Shown in pieces: positions 9,201 to 19,722 of a DNA stretch of 64,000 nt (the stretch's first letter is position 1; every line of letters begins with the position of its first letter). The position numbers and the translations under genes were made by a program. The DNA lies in contig JBLDXI010000004.1 of NCBI GenBank assembly GCA_047495785.1, positions 2,604,001 through 2,668,000 on the forward strand, given 5' to 3'. This DNA is from Lepidodermella squamata. Its lineage: Eukaryota; Gastrotricha. A model generated the notes under the pieces. That model searched no databases and was not told the origin of the DNA. It was given only the letters and a program-made list of their open reading frames with translations.

Positions 9201-11369
9201 ATGGCTGAGGAGTCGAATCAGTACACCTATCGGCTCTTAATGCTGGTCCTCGGCATGATTTTCCTCGCTGATCGACTTGCTTCTCACCTCGCGGCAGCAC
9301 TCAGCATTCAGCCGAGAAATTATGCGTCATTAATCGTCGTTTTAGCTGAGATCCTTGTCGTCGCTCATGTTACTATCATCTCACTCACACTCGCCCTTCT
9401 TCCCATGTCACGACGTCACACTTTAACATCCGCCCTAAAACATTTCTTCATGCTGATCGGTCTGTATATCCTCTCGAAATATCGATGGTTCCTGCTCGAA
9501 AAAGCCGCAAAATCCCCCCGGAAACATCAGGAAAAGTTTCTTCTCGATCTCCTGCGGAAAAACGCTGAAACGGAATACGGTCGGAAGTACAACTTTAAAA
9601 GCATACGATCCAGGGAAGACTTCCGACGAATGGTCCCGTTGTCGACTTACGAGGTTTACCGGCCTTATATTGATCGGTTGAAGAATGGGGAAAATGACCT
9701 GTTAACCAGCGATAAAGTCGAAAGATTCGCAGTGACGTCTGGAACCACTGGTCCATGTAAATTAATCCCTGCCCCAGCTACAGGGCATAGGTATATGGTC
9801 TGGAATTTTTTCATACCTATGATTGTGAGTGCGATGAGGCAGAATAAGGACGCATTTGTTGCCCCGTTGAAGACAGGTCTTTTCATTTTGAGCCCGAACT
9901 GGAAATATACCGAAATCGGGAATTTACCGATCGGACCTATTTCCGCCACCCACCCTAGTCGAAGGAGTACTTTCATGTCCCTCAGCAAAACTATACCTGA
10001 TGAGGTTGATGTATACCTGAGTGAATCAAGCCAGTTATACCTTCATTGGCTATTCGCGTTAAGTGACCGGGATCTGGCGAGAATCGACGCCCCTTTCGCT
10101 GGCAGCCTCATTAACGCATTCGCCTTTCTCGAGAAGAATTGGGACTCGTTAGCCGATGATATTCGCAATGGCAGGGTGTCTCAAAAGTTCGACATTCCAA
10201 TTCCGATAATCAAAGAAATTTACGCGAATTATTTGATTTGGCCAGACAAATTTAGGGCTGATGAGATAGAAAATGAGTGTTCAAAAGGGTTTGAGGGTAT
10301 CGTACCCCGTCTTTGGCGCAGGGTAGTCTCGGTATCGGCCTGTATTACAGGATCGCAGGAAATACATCGCGAACGACTTCAGTGGTACTTGGGTGATAAA
10401 ATTAGGATTTTCTCCCCATTCCTCATCGCATCAGAAGGAGTGATAGCTATGAATATGGATGGCCCTGCTGAGGTTAAGGGTGGTAGTGCCCAGTTATACA
10501 CCTTACTACCAGATTCCTGTTTCATGGAATTCATTAAGGAAGAAGATATCGAGAAACCAGACCCTGAAACTTCATTCATGGATGAATTGGAGATTGGGAA
10601 GCGGTATGAGTTAGTGATCACCTCAATCTTCGGTTTATACCGATATAGAATGGGGGACATTTTGAAGGTCAAGGACAAAAGGCATGACCAGACCCCAAAA
10701 GTCAAATTTTGCGCCCGAGTTGGGTCAATTCTGGATCTAATGGGAGAAAAGACCACGGAAGACATGGTTTCATTAGCGATCCGTCGTAGTTTGAGAAACC
10801 TAAAGGGCTGCCGGGGTATCGTAGATTACACTACCTCTGAAAGTTCAAGTATTGCTCGGGCGTTGTCAGCAGAAATGAAGAGCCAGTCACCCTCGGGGAT
10901 GTATTACGTGGTTTTTGTGGAGCTTGATGGTATCAACCGAGATTTGCAGCAAAATGAGATGGATCGCTTCGACCGCGAACTCAGCGAGATCAGCTATCCC
11001 TACAAGTCTTTCAGAGCAAAAGGATCGATTTTGAAACCAAAGGTGAGAGGAAAATCTATTTCAGGATAATTCATGCATAATTAATGAAACTTTGAATATT
11101 CATGCATAAATCAAATGTTTATGCATAAATGCATAAACATTTCGAAAATTTTAGGAATTAAATTACTGGAAATGCCATTATTCATGAACCTTTTGCAGGT
11201 GATCACTGTGATGAAAGGAACTTTCGGAAAGCTGAAACAAGCTTTGGAAACAGGAATGGCCAGTTCGAACCAATACAAAACACCGAGGTACATCAAAAAT
11301 GGAGAACTCTTTCACGTACTCACAGCCGGAGCCTTTCCTAATCAGAAAGCAGTCATAGCCTCTTTTTGA
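9201..11369 (+). CDS. GH3-domain acyl-adenylating enzyme, membrane-anchored
   Basis: Exon 1 is 9201-11042 (614 codons), exon 2 is 11199-11369, joined in phase 0 by a 156-nt intron; 670 residues. Splicing places VMKGTFGKLK after LKPK, matching the conserved GTF near GH3 C-termini. GH3 proteins belong to the ANL adenylating superfamily. Plant members conjugate amino acids to hormones; the vertebrate member is GHDC. The three nucleotide-binding motifs are visible: VTSGTTGPCKL, IASEG and YRYRMGD. The first 95 residues hold about three hydrophobic segments before the catalytic domain, suggesting anchoring in an internal membrane, as in animal GHDC-like proteins. Substrate unknown. Poly-A signal at 11416-11421. 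Promoter TATA at 9127. Confidence 0.9.
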
Positions 11370-11389
11370 ATAACAAATACACCGTTTGC

Positions 11390-11421
11390 TTTATTTGATC
11401 AAATTTTGAAGAAGCAATAAA
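11390..11421. terminator. Overlapping convergent poly-A signals
   Basis: AATAAA on the + strand at 11416-11421 serves the GH3 gene (stop at 11369). AATAAA on the - strand at 11390-11395 (read as TTTATT) serves the ankyrin gene (stop at 11430). The two 3' UTRs must overlap. Confidence 0.6.
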
Positions 11422-11429
11422 AACAGTTT

Positions 11430-11981
11430 TTAAAACTCGGAATTAGCAGTAAGTTCACCGGTCTTGCTTCCAATCGAGAAATCTGCACCGATTTCGATCA
11501 GAATCCGCACAATGCCCATTTGGTTGTTAGACCTTGCGTACATCAAAGCAGTTCTGCCGCTCGCATCTTGCGTATCAATAGCAGCACCCCGATTCAACAA
11601 CATCGCAGTCACGTGGCGATGGCCCTCCCAACTTGCGAACATCAACGCAGTTTGGCCGCGGTTATCAGCCAGATTCACGTCGGCCTTGTAGTCGAGCAAC
11701 AGGGTGACTAATTGCTTAAAGCCGCGGTAAGATGCGTACATTAAGGCGGATCTTCCAAACGAGTCGACCGCATTCACGTCAGAGCCCAAATCCAGCAGAA
11801 TCTGGGCGATTTCGAACCGGCCAAACTCAGCCGCGTTTATGAGAAGGGTTTCATTGTGGTTGCTAGGGTTACGAATAGCGTCCATAGCAACGTCGTTGTT
11901 AGCTACAAGGTATTCCTTGATAACGCTCGGGTTATCAGTCCTCACAGCATGGAAAAGGTGAGGGAATATTCGAGAAGCCAT
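11430..11981 (-). CDS. Ankyrin-repeat protein (183 aa)
   Basis: A single exon. After about 50 N-terminal residues come four to five ankyrin repeats, the clearest being GRSALMYASYRGFKQLVTLL and GQTALMFASWEGHRHVTAML, each with the G-x-TALM-x-A core and a hydrophobic LLL or MLL helix. No other domain, signal peptide or SOCS box. Ankyrin stacks bind protein partners, presumably in the cytoplasm. It runs tail to tail with the GH3 gene. It is not closely similar to the ankyrin/SOCS genes at 15.6-18.6 kb. Confidence 0.85.
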   Translation of the reverse strand: MASRIFPHLFHAVRTDNPSVIKEYLVANNDVAMDAIRNPSNHNETLLINAAEFGRFEIAQILLDLGSDVNAVDSFGRSALMYASYRGFKQLVTLLLDYKADVNLADNRGQTALMFASWEGHRHVTAMLLNRGAAIDTQDASGRTALMYARSNNQMGIVRILIEIGADFSIGSKTGELTANSEF

Positions 11982-12894
11982 CTGCGGTTTTATGTTCTGT
12001 ATTGTGTAATTAAAAATCGAGATGTGAATGAAGAGTTTTTTCTGTGCGTTTTATTAAAAATGGTAAGCAAATCCACTGCGAAATTAATCGATGTGACGGT
12101 GTAGTTTGCAAGCTAATCCCATGTTCACGTGAGTACGCGATCGATGCGCACGTGTTTGCTTACTGTAGTTTTGTATAGCAAATACATGCACACGTGTTGA
12201 TAATGAATTGTGTTTTTAAGACTCACCGCAGTACTAAGTATCCTAGCAACCACGAGTTGAGTTGTCATACCTTAGTTACTTAAATATTTTGGCTTTTTCA
12301 TGGAATTAAGTCTTTCTTTAGATCGACACGCAAAAATTCCGAAGACTGGACATGTGTGGGAATTGAAAAAAGGCTTTAATCAATCTTTATTGCATCAATT
12401 TGCTCAGGCAACGGACAAAAATGGTCTAAAATTATTGCATAGAGAGATTCTCAGCGATCGAATTGAGATGAGCGTTAATGGACTTTTTGGCGATGATTTT
12501 TTGAATTCACAGATTCTGGTACCAGCTGTCACAGGACTGTTGGCAAGAGTAGGCATCGGAGTGAAGCTGTATTTCATCCTGAACATTGAAAAAAAATTAC
12601 TTCAGAAAATAATTTGAAAAGATTATTGGGTACTAGGTGGGTTATTCTCCTCCGAACACTTACACAAACCACCCCTTGATACCGTGTTATCAATTTTACA
12701 TAAGCTCTAGTAATCCCATGGCTATATTTTCGGAAATTCAATCATTCGAAGCGGCGTTCGGACAAAGACAGAAAACGGAAAAGAAATTGAAAAATTGAGT
12801 GTAGAAATAAAAAAAATAAAAATCTTCCTTAATCTTTCTGAGTTATTAAAAAGGTAAAAGTACCTATTTATTTTAGGATTAAATTTTAACTAGG
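11982..12894. other. Intergenic, possible small + strand reading frame
   Basis: A frame at 12300-12617 (+) encodes 105 residues including KKGFNQSLLHQFAQATDKNG, with fairly protein-like composition. It has no recognised domain and no clear promoter. I do not call it a gene; an exon of an unrecognised gene remains possible. Confidence 0.3.
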
Positions 12895-13175
12895 GAATCG
12901 TTTTGCGGAACCAAATTTACAGTAGCGCAACCAAATATGCTGTGGCGGAACCAAAGTCGAAATATTCCAGTAGTCATTTTTTTAATAATTCTACGAATTT
13001 TAGGCGAAGAATGAGTTCTGAATCGAACACTTGGTCTTATAAAGGATTTTACACTGAATTTACTGTACATTTGTTTAGAATTATTGTGGTCAATCTTGGC
13101 CCGCAAGAAATAACCGAAAAAGGATTTCACGCCACTAGAAATTCCAAAATTTGGTTCCGGTTCAAGGTAGACCCA
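12895..13175. mobile_element. MITE family B (ends GCGGAACCAAA)
   Basis: About 280 bp bounded by TGCGGAACCAAATTTAC and an inverted TTTGGTTCCG end. An inverted, diverged copy lies at about 29810-30075 in the first intron of the second three-TM gene; both share TTATTGTGG and a run related to TGACCACAATAATTCTA. Non-coding. Confidence 0.65.
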
Positions 13176-13540
13176 ATTTTAACGAGTTCGTCTCATAATC
13201 GTTATACCAGCCAGAATTTGAAATTTCGCTAAAACCCATAGGATATAGGATATAAAAATAAATCGAACCTGACAATGAGCAGCTTCATTCACACATACGC
13301 AGGCAGCGTGACCAGATTTCGACAAACTCCGCATACGGCATTCCTTCCGCTTCGACGGCTAAATGAACAGAGAAAAGTAAAGATAAAAAATCAGACTTAT
13401 TTTAGTATTGTCGATTGCCGATAAAATTCTCAAGAAACCAACAATCTTTGGCGCAAGTACCCCAATCTCAAATTTCTAAGGGCTAAGCGTCACATAAGCG
13501 TCAGTTCGACAGCCCTAACGCTAACCCTACGGCCCAATTT

Positions 13541-14142
13541 TCACTGTAAAATCGGCGGCTGAAAATAACGTTTTACCTTGCATAAGCTGGAGCATCTGTG
13601 AGCATTCTCCACTGGAATCACGTCATTTCGACAGGTCGAGACCGATGCCTTGCCTTTAACCGCAATCTCGCCAGTTTCGTCAACCAAACACCGGCAAAAC
13701 TCGTAGAAAGGGTCCGGGCAGACGTAATAGCTCGTCAAACTGGCTTCCTCCAAGAAGTGAACGTGCATCCTACACTCAATTCGTGTCTTGAATGGGTCTC
13801 GATCCGTGCCAGGGACTTCGCCACTGCTACAACCGGTCTTCGAAGACCGACATGCGACGAAATCTGCGTTTGAGGCATTAAAACAACGGACGAAACTATT
13901 TTCTTCGTCCTTTGTCAATGATATAATGTTTAGGTTTTGGATATAAATTTGCGAATGCCGACGAAGTAGCGATGCATCGAGCAGTTTTTGTTCTAAAATG
14001 ACAAAAATGAAAAAAAATTGGATTTTTCTTAACTGTTCTCAAACTTACGTGCGAGTGATAGGAGGGTTGACGCATGTAGGTATAGCAGAGCTGCCGTAGC
14101 CAAGAAAACGAACCCCAGGAATATGGCAGCAGAAGAAGTCAT
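13541..14142 (-). CDS. Secreted or type-II protein with the four-Cys module
   Basis: Exon 1 is 14142-14049, exon 2 is 13992-13541, joined in phase 1 by a 56-nt intron. The start opens a hydrophobic segment (MTSSAAIFLGFVFLATAALL), a signal peptide or anchor. Exon 2 contains RCFNASNADFVACRSSKTGC followed about 20 residues later by another Cys: the C-x10-C-x6-C-x(n)-C module also found four times in the lectin gene at 40.4-51.6 kb. A second Cys-rich part follows (CPDPFYEFCRC and SSLCK). Near 13580 the sequence CAAG/GTAAAA could be a donor, so the last dozen residues may be intron and a further exon is possible. No named domain recognised. Confidence 0.6.
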
Positions 14143-15621
14143 CGTTAGCTAATTCGTGTGTTTATTTCGCCAGCATTTTTTGTTGCCAAAAAAACTGTTT
14201 AAGGAGAGGAGATGCGTGTGTGATGCCGAGATGCACGTATTTGCGTATAAAGTAATCTACAAGTTAAACAAAGGCAGTGTACTTGAATGTGGCGAGTTTT
14301 TACCTCGTGTGCGCTAGTAGTGGTATAATGTTGTATAAGGAGGGCTATAACCATATGCACAAAAACAGCTCCTCGTGCAGTAAACAAAATTGTAGTGAGT
14401 GGTGGGCGAAACTTCATTTTCATTTGAAATAACACCTAGGAGTAGTTTACAGTCTAGTAAATTATAGGTAGGTCTTAAGGTGGAGCAATTTTAGTGTAAG
14501 GAGAAATTTACGAAGAATGAGTCACTTTTAGGACTAGAAAAATTAAGAAAAATACGGGAAGAGGTCGCTGATAAATTCGCTACCAGGACCATACATATTG
14601 CATTAAAACATATATTACAAAAAATATATAAACTTTTTAGTTTTTGATATATAATACGAATGGTGGTGCGAACAACTGATCCAACAATGCCTCTTAAAAG
14701 AAAAAAAATATATCGTAGTAAAATTTATAACTGAAAAATGCGTAAATTCGGTCTAAATTTCTCAGCTTTCAGCTTTCATCGGGATAAAATTAGTATTTTT
14801 CAGTATGTTGAACGAAGCGATCTACAAACCTTAAAAATATTCCCGCGCATTGTAGCGGAATGTAAAATGGCCGGTCGTGATGTGCTGTGGTATAAAAACA
14901 ACGGTAAAACAACGTTGGCTCACGTATAGTTATCAACGCAATCTTCAAGTGACAGCCACACATCATAATCGTCTCATAAAAAAAAAGAAATAAAAACACA
15001 GGTATACAACTGTCTCGTTTCATCTAAAGCAATGTGTTTTAGTGCATTACCTCTTGTTCATTTTCCTAGTTTTACGACTTTGTGTCTAGTGGTATTATAT
15101 GGGCGTCACTCTTGTTATTAAAATGGGTCACTTTTGACAATAATCGACTTTACCTTGTATTATCGTGTGGCTTGGCTTATTAACGGTATCCAAGAAGGCA
15201 GGTGCTAAATAATTTATGAGTTGCCTAAAAATATGCTGTCTTATTTTTTTCTTTTGTGCCACCATGTTGCCCTTTATTGACTTGGCTGTGCTTCTCAAGT
15301 GCGCAAAATTTACCACAACCGCTTCAATAATTTATCTCCTCGCAGTACCAAACAGATGAAGCTTCGTCATATTGATGTGTTTTATGAGCTAAAATGCTTA
15401 AAATTTAGCATGAGAGACACGAATCGGAATGTTGATACCACGCAAAACAATTATTTTGAAATATATGAATACATTTATTTCATGCATGGAGCATGGAGTT
15501 CCTGATGCTTTTCGAGAAAAAAAATTCAGGAAACCTGCGCCACTGAATTCGGCTGGTGTGCAGCTTGTAAAAAGTCTTTGAATGCAAAATCGATTTTCTA
15601 TTTCCGTTCAGATATGCTGCA
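14143..15621. other. Intergenic, no recognised gene
   Basis: AT-rich sequence with several short open stretches on both strands, none with a domain, signal peptide or splice context. Nothing supportable seen. Confidence 0.5.
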
Positions 15622-16801
15622 TCACTCGAATTTCAAGTAACGGAGCAAGGGCTGAGGTAAATAGTTGCTAAGTCCATCATCTATAGCATCAGCTCGCTTT
15701 TTGTAGCCAATCGGTAACAGGTTTAGAATCACCATTCTACACATGGCCTGTAGCTTCATTGGAAAAAGCTGCATCGAGTAGGGCATCAAAATTCGTCTCA
15801 CGACACAATGTTCCTTCGGATAATTTCCATTATGAAATTCATATTTGTTCTGAGTAAATGACGACGTTCTTCGCGAGAACAGGAGCATATCAAATAGCTG
15901 ATGGTCGATTTCAGACGGTTGTTCCATTTGATCGCAAGCCCATCTCGCCACGATTTTGCTTGTGAATATGTTATTGGCACATGAATCGCAACGAAATCCA
16001 GCCTTGGCAACGGCTTTGAAGAAATTAGCAAATGGACCACGGGGGAAAATTTCGATTCCCGGGTCCCTAATGAATTGCCTGATCGAGTTGATCATTTGGT
16101 CTTTCATTTCTCTGAAATGCCCTCCAGCTTCGATGAACAATTTCGCATTTTCATAATCATACAATGAATAGGCCGTCATCAAGGCAGATGATTTTAAACT
16201 TGGGAAATCCACATCGGCCCCTCGGCTGAGCAGAAGTTCAACTAAAGGTTGGAGTCGATAATAGAGACTACATGTTAAAGCCGTACGATGCAACCAGTCA
16301 ACCTCATTGATATTAGCGCCGTGATCCAGTAGTATTCCGACAGTTTCGACCCCATCTTCAATACAGTAAACGCCTGCAGGAGTACTCCTACGCTCAATAA
16401 ATACCCCACTTTCATCGTATATTTCGTATTCTAAGAATTCATCGTTTTCTCTTATATGAAACTCCCATCCATTGAGTTGAATTGTATCAATCAATGGCTA
16501 TCAAACACGTGTATTTCAACTCGGTAAATTCTCCAGAATACACTATCCATGCTGTAACTCGCGCTTGCGAAAGGTTAACGTTAGCCACAGATAATAGATG
16601 GCGGAGACATTTGGGACTAGTGGCTGCGCTCAGTAATCCAGCGATAGTTTCGGCTCCAAACGCTGAAATAGCTGTATCGACATTCGTGGCGAAGTAATCT
16701 AGGTCGTCTTTGATGCAGGCTTCAGCAAAATTAACAGTATAATCGAATTCTGATTCGCGCATTTTTTCGTGACGAGTGATATAATCCTGCAGGTAAGGCA
16801 A
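15622..16801 (-). pseudogene. Ankyrin/SOCS-box protein, frameshifted copy
   Basis: This is a paralogue of the gene at 17466-18599. The N-terminal part (16801-16487) is in one frame and ends at a stop in LKYTCLIAID. The ankyrin and SOCS parts (up to about 16494 down to 15622) continue in another frame. The intact paralogue runs through the same point (LEYTCLTAAC) without a break, with roughly 15 residues more. The downstream part keeps ankyrin repeats (LVELLLSRGADVD), the conserved RGPFANFFKAVAKAGFRC block and the SOCS-like end (LQAMCRM ... LRYLKFE). It is either a recent pseudogene or carries a sequencing indel; both halves are otherwise free of stops, so decay is young. Confidence 0.7.
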
Positions 16802-17465
16802 CTTGTATGCTATTAAGACCTATTATCAATATAATAGTTGTTCTGAATGGGTATTGCTTATCTCATTTAGTCGTTGTTAGTTCCATGATTGCGATAGCGA
16901 GCTGTGTTATCTGTAAGGTTAGGAAATTAGAGATTATGAAATCTCTCGGGAAGCTTTCGATTTTTCGCATTTGAACAACGTTCGCTGGCAGATACTAAAC
17001 ATAGGACCTTTGAGAAACATTTCAGGCTTTTCAGTGACGTACGGTGAGCATTCAAAATCAAAGTGGCTTAGCGCATTAGTCTGTATCACGTCGCATTATT
17101 GTAAAGCATAGACTGAGCGAACTCCGGAACTTGAACTTGTAACATTCAGCGTTTGCGCGAGCTATGACACAGAGCAGCGAACGCGACAAAACAGCGAAAG
17201 CGACAAAATAGCCGTTGAATCTCTTCCAGAATGTTATAAAATTTGCTACACGGCATCGCTGTTGTCGCGTATTTCGCTTTTGTCGAATTCGCTGTTTTGG
17301 GTAGTTGCTGTTATGGCTGTCTGCCATTTTGCATTCCGATTAAAATTCGCAGGAAACTGTTCAAGGCTGGTATGATGTTTTTTAGATCGGTATTTTTTCT
17401 CTCTGAAAGCTGAGAGCTGAAATATACGAATTGCGGCGTGATTTTAATTTTAATTCCTATAAAGA
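16802..17465. other. Spacer between the ankyrin/SOCS paralogues
   Basis: No gene. Around 17165-17300 it has repeated GCGACAAAA-type words in both orientations, possibly a small degenerate inverted repeat. Confidence 0.4.
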
Positions 17466-18599
17466 TCACTCGAATTTCAAATAACGAAGTAAGGCCTGAG
17501 GTAAATAGTTGCTTAGTTCATTGTCTATGGCATCAGCTCTTTTCTTGTAGCCAGTTGGTAGACAGTTTAGAATCGCCATTCTACACATAGCCTGTAGCTT
17601 CATCGGGAATAGCTTCGTCGAATGAGTCATCAAAATTTGGCGCACAACACTTTGTTGGTTCGAATCATATTCAATATAAGTTTCAAATTTGTTCGGAGTA
17701 AATGACGATGTTCCTCGTGAGAATAGGAGCATATCGAATAGCTGGTGGTCGATATTGGACGGGTTGTTCATTTGATCGTAAGCCCACCTTGCCACGGTTT
17801 TGGTTGTGAACAAATCATTCTTGTCGCATGAATCGCAACGAAAGCCAGCCTTGGCCACGGCTTTGAAGAAATTAGCCATCGGACCGCGAGGGAAAATTGC
17901 GATTTTTGTTCCTTCATGGAAGAAAAAATCAGAGTGGGGGAATGAATTTATCAAGTGGTTTTTGAATTCTCTGAAATGCCCTCCAGCTTCGATAAGGACT
18001 TTCGCTGTCTCAAACGCTCCAGTTGCGAAGGCCGTCATCACGGCAGAGGATTCGATACTTGGAAGATCCACATCAGCCCCACGGCTGAGCAGGAGTTCGA
18101 CTAAGGGTTGAAGTCGATGATAGATACTCCAAGACAAGGCCGTCCGATTATGGTCATCAACACCGTTAATATCAGCGCCGTGATTCAGTAGAACCTCGAC
18201 AGTTTCCACCCGAGCTTCAATGCGGTAATCGTTGTCATGAAAATCCCCTAAGTTAAGCTGGACATCCGCGATATCAAGCCATCTAATCGTAGGAATGCAA
18301 GCTGCTGTCAAGCAGGTGTATTCCAAGGTTGTGCCATTGCTTCTGTCGGCTGAAATGTAATTTGAAACTCTAGCTCTTAGGTTAACGATAGCCACTGATA
18401 ATAGATGGCGAAGGCATTTTGAGCTGGTCGCTGCGCTTAGTATTCCAGCAATAGCTTCGGCCCCAAACGCCGTAATAGCTGTATCGACATTCACGGCGAA
18501 GTTATCTAGATCGTCTTTGACACAGGATTTAGCAAACTCAGCATAATTGAGTTTTGAGCTCATATTTTCTGTGCATTGTAATGAATGGTCTAATACCAC
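17466..18599 (-). CDS. Ankyrin-repeat and SOCS-box (ASB-like) protein
   Basis: A single exon of 377 residues; the second Met (MSSKLNYAEF) is an equally possible start because it aligns with the frameshifted paralogue. Ankyrin repeats are visible around residues 120-200 (VETVEVLLNHGADINGVDD, LVELLLSRGADVDLPS, AKVLIEAGGHF). The last 45 residues, with LQAMCRMAILNCLP and LSNYLPQALLRYLKFE, fit a SOCS box (LCR...I...LP..L..YL), which in ASB proteins recruits Elongin B/C and Cullin-5 to make a ubiquitin ligase receptor. The middle region (ANFFKAVAKAGFRCDSC) is conserved in both copies and not a domain I know. The target is unknown. ASB assignment is by motif only. Confidence 0.75.
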   Translation of the reverse strand: MVLDHSLQCTENMSSKLNYAEFAKSCVKDDLDNFAVNVDTAITAFGAEAIAGILSAATSSKCLRHLLSVAIVNLRARVSNYISADRSNGTTLEYTCLTAACIPTIRWLDIADVQLNLGDFHDNDYRIEARVETVEVLLNHGADINGVDDHNRTALSWSIYHRLQPLVELLLSRGADVDLPSIESSAVMTAFATGAFETAKVLIEAGGHFREFKNHLINSFPHSDFFFHEGTKIAIFPRGPMANFFKAVAKAGFRCDSCDKNDLFTTKTVARWAYDQMNNPSNIDHQLFDMLLFSRGTSSFTPNKFETYIEYDSNQQSVVRQILMTHSTKLFPMKLQAMCRMAILNCLPTGYKKRADAIDNELSNYLPQALLRYLKFE

Positions 18600-19046
18600 A
18601 ATGAGTATAAAAGAGCTGATAAGGCGAGTTGTACTGATAATTGTAGTATAATGCAGTATGCATAGTATATGCGATATGTAGTATATTGTAGTATTATACT
18701 AACCTAACAGTTTTGAGATTGAGACCAAATAAGACAAACTTCGGACAGTTTACATCAACTAAATGTGCTTTCTGAAGCTTCAATCCGGCTTCAATTTTCG
18801 CAGATCCTATATTGCCGTTAAAGAGCCCTGGAATACCCCGCAATACGGTTTCAAATTTTCGTGGAATATTCCAATCTAAGCTTTGCTCAATGAAAAAGCT
18901 TATTCAGCCATGTATTTCAAAGCTTACCTGAATAGGATCAGAACAGAAAAAGCGGAAAGTGTGCCTTTGTCAGCGTGTATATGGTGAGGTCGGACTGTAG
19001 AGTATAAGTGAAATATAGCAATGCGGAAAATCGATAATCCAGTTTT
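18600..19046. other. Intergenic, no recognised gene
   Basis: Upstream region of the ankyrin/SOCS gene. It contains a short AT-rich run with repeated TAGTAT and TATGCAGTATG words near 18640-18700. Confidence 0.45.
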
Positions 19047-19337
19047 TTATTGATCTGATGCTAATAATAATGTATGTGTCAGACAGAAACGGCCAAAACC
19101 GGGCAGAGCGCCGTAGATGGGAAAGTAAAGGTAATTGCTCACAAAGACACCTTCAACCTTCAACCTTGATTCCTTCAAGCTGAAATACTCACAATTGTTC
19201 AGATGAATGTAATCCCTTCTATGAACCTCGCATCTCTCACAGAGTGAGGACATCTCAGTATACCATGGAATAGAATGTCCAGGAGGCAGCAAAAGCAAGC
19301 TTTGAAAACAGTCACATTGGAGTTCAAGTTGTTTCAT
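19047..19337 (-). CDS. Hypothetical 96-residue protein
   Basis: A frame from ATG at 19337 to TAA at 19047. Its stop codon overlaps a poly-A signal (CAATAAAAA), which supports a true 3' end. The product has five cysteines in the first half (CDCF, LCERCEVH, NNCEYF) and a hydrophobic tail; no family recognised. It could instead be the last exon of a longer gene or a chance frame. Confidence 0.3.
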   Translation of the reverse strand: MKQLELQCDCFQSLLLLPPGHSIPWYTEMSSLCERCEVHRRDYIHLNNCEYFSLKESRLKVEGVFVSNYLYFPIYGALPGFGRFCLTHTLLLASDQ

Positions 19338-19722
19338 TCCATTCTGAGGTCTCGCTCAACCTCCGCGATCATTGACCGCCTATTATAGCATTCTGTTTGC
19401 GAAGTTCTTCCGTATTTGAAAGAATCCGATTTTTTGCGAGAATTATGCATTCATTTTTGTAGCAAGTAAAGCTGAACTGGCTTTTGGTCGCCAATATCTT
19501 TAAACATGGCCAAATTGAAAAGATTGCGCACTCATAGTCGATCACGAATGAATTGTTTATTGAATTACAACCTTATTAACAAAATTCTATCTGATAAATT
19601 CAATCACACTGTGCATACCTATTTTCGTCATGAATAGCGCAGTTATTTTTTGCAATATACCTAAAGCTAAAACATCAATCTCATCCCTATTGATATAAAG
19701 TAGTAGAAAATTTCAAAAGTCT

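Noticed and set aside
12300-12617. 105-codon frame
   Set aside because: Composition is protein-like but there is no family, promoter or poly-A evidence; kept only as a remark.
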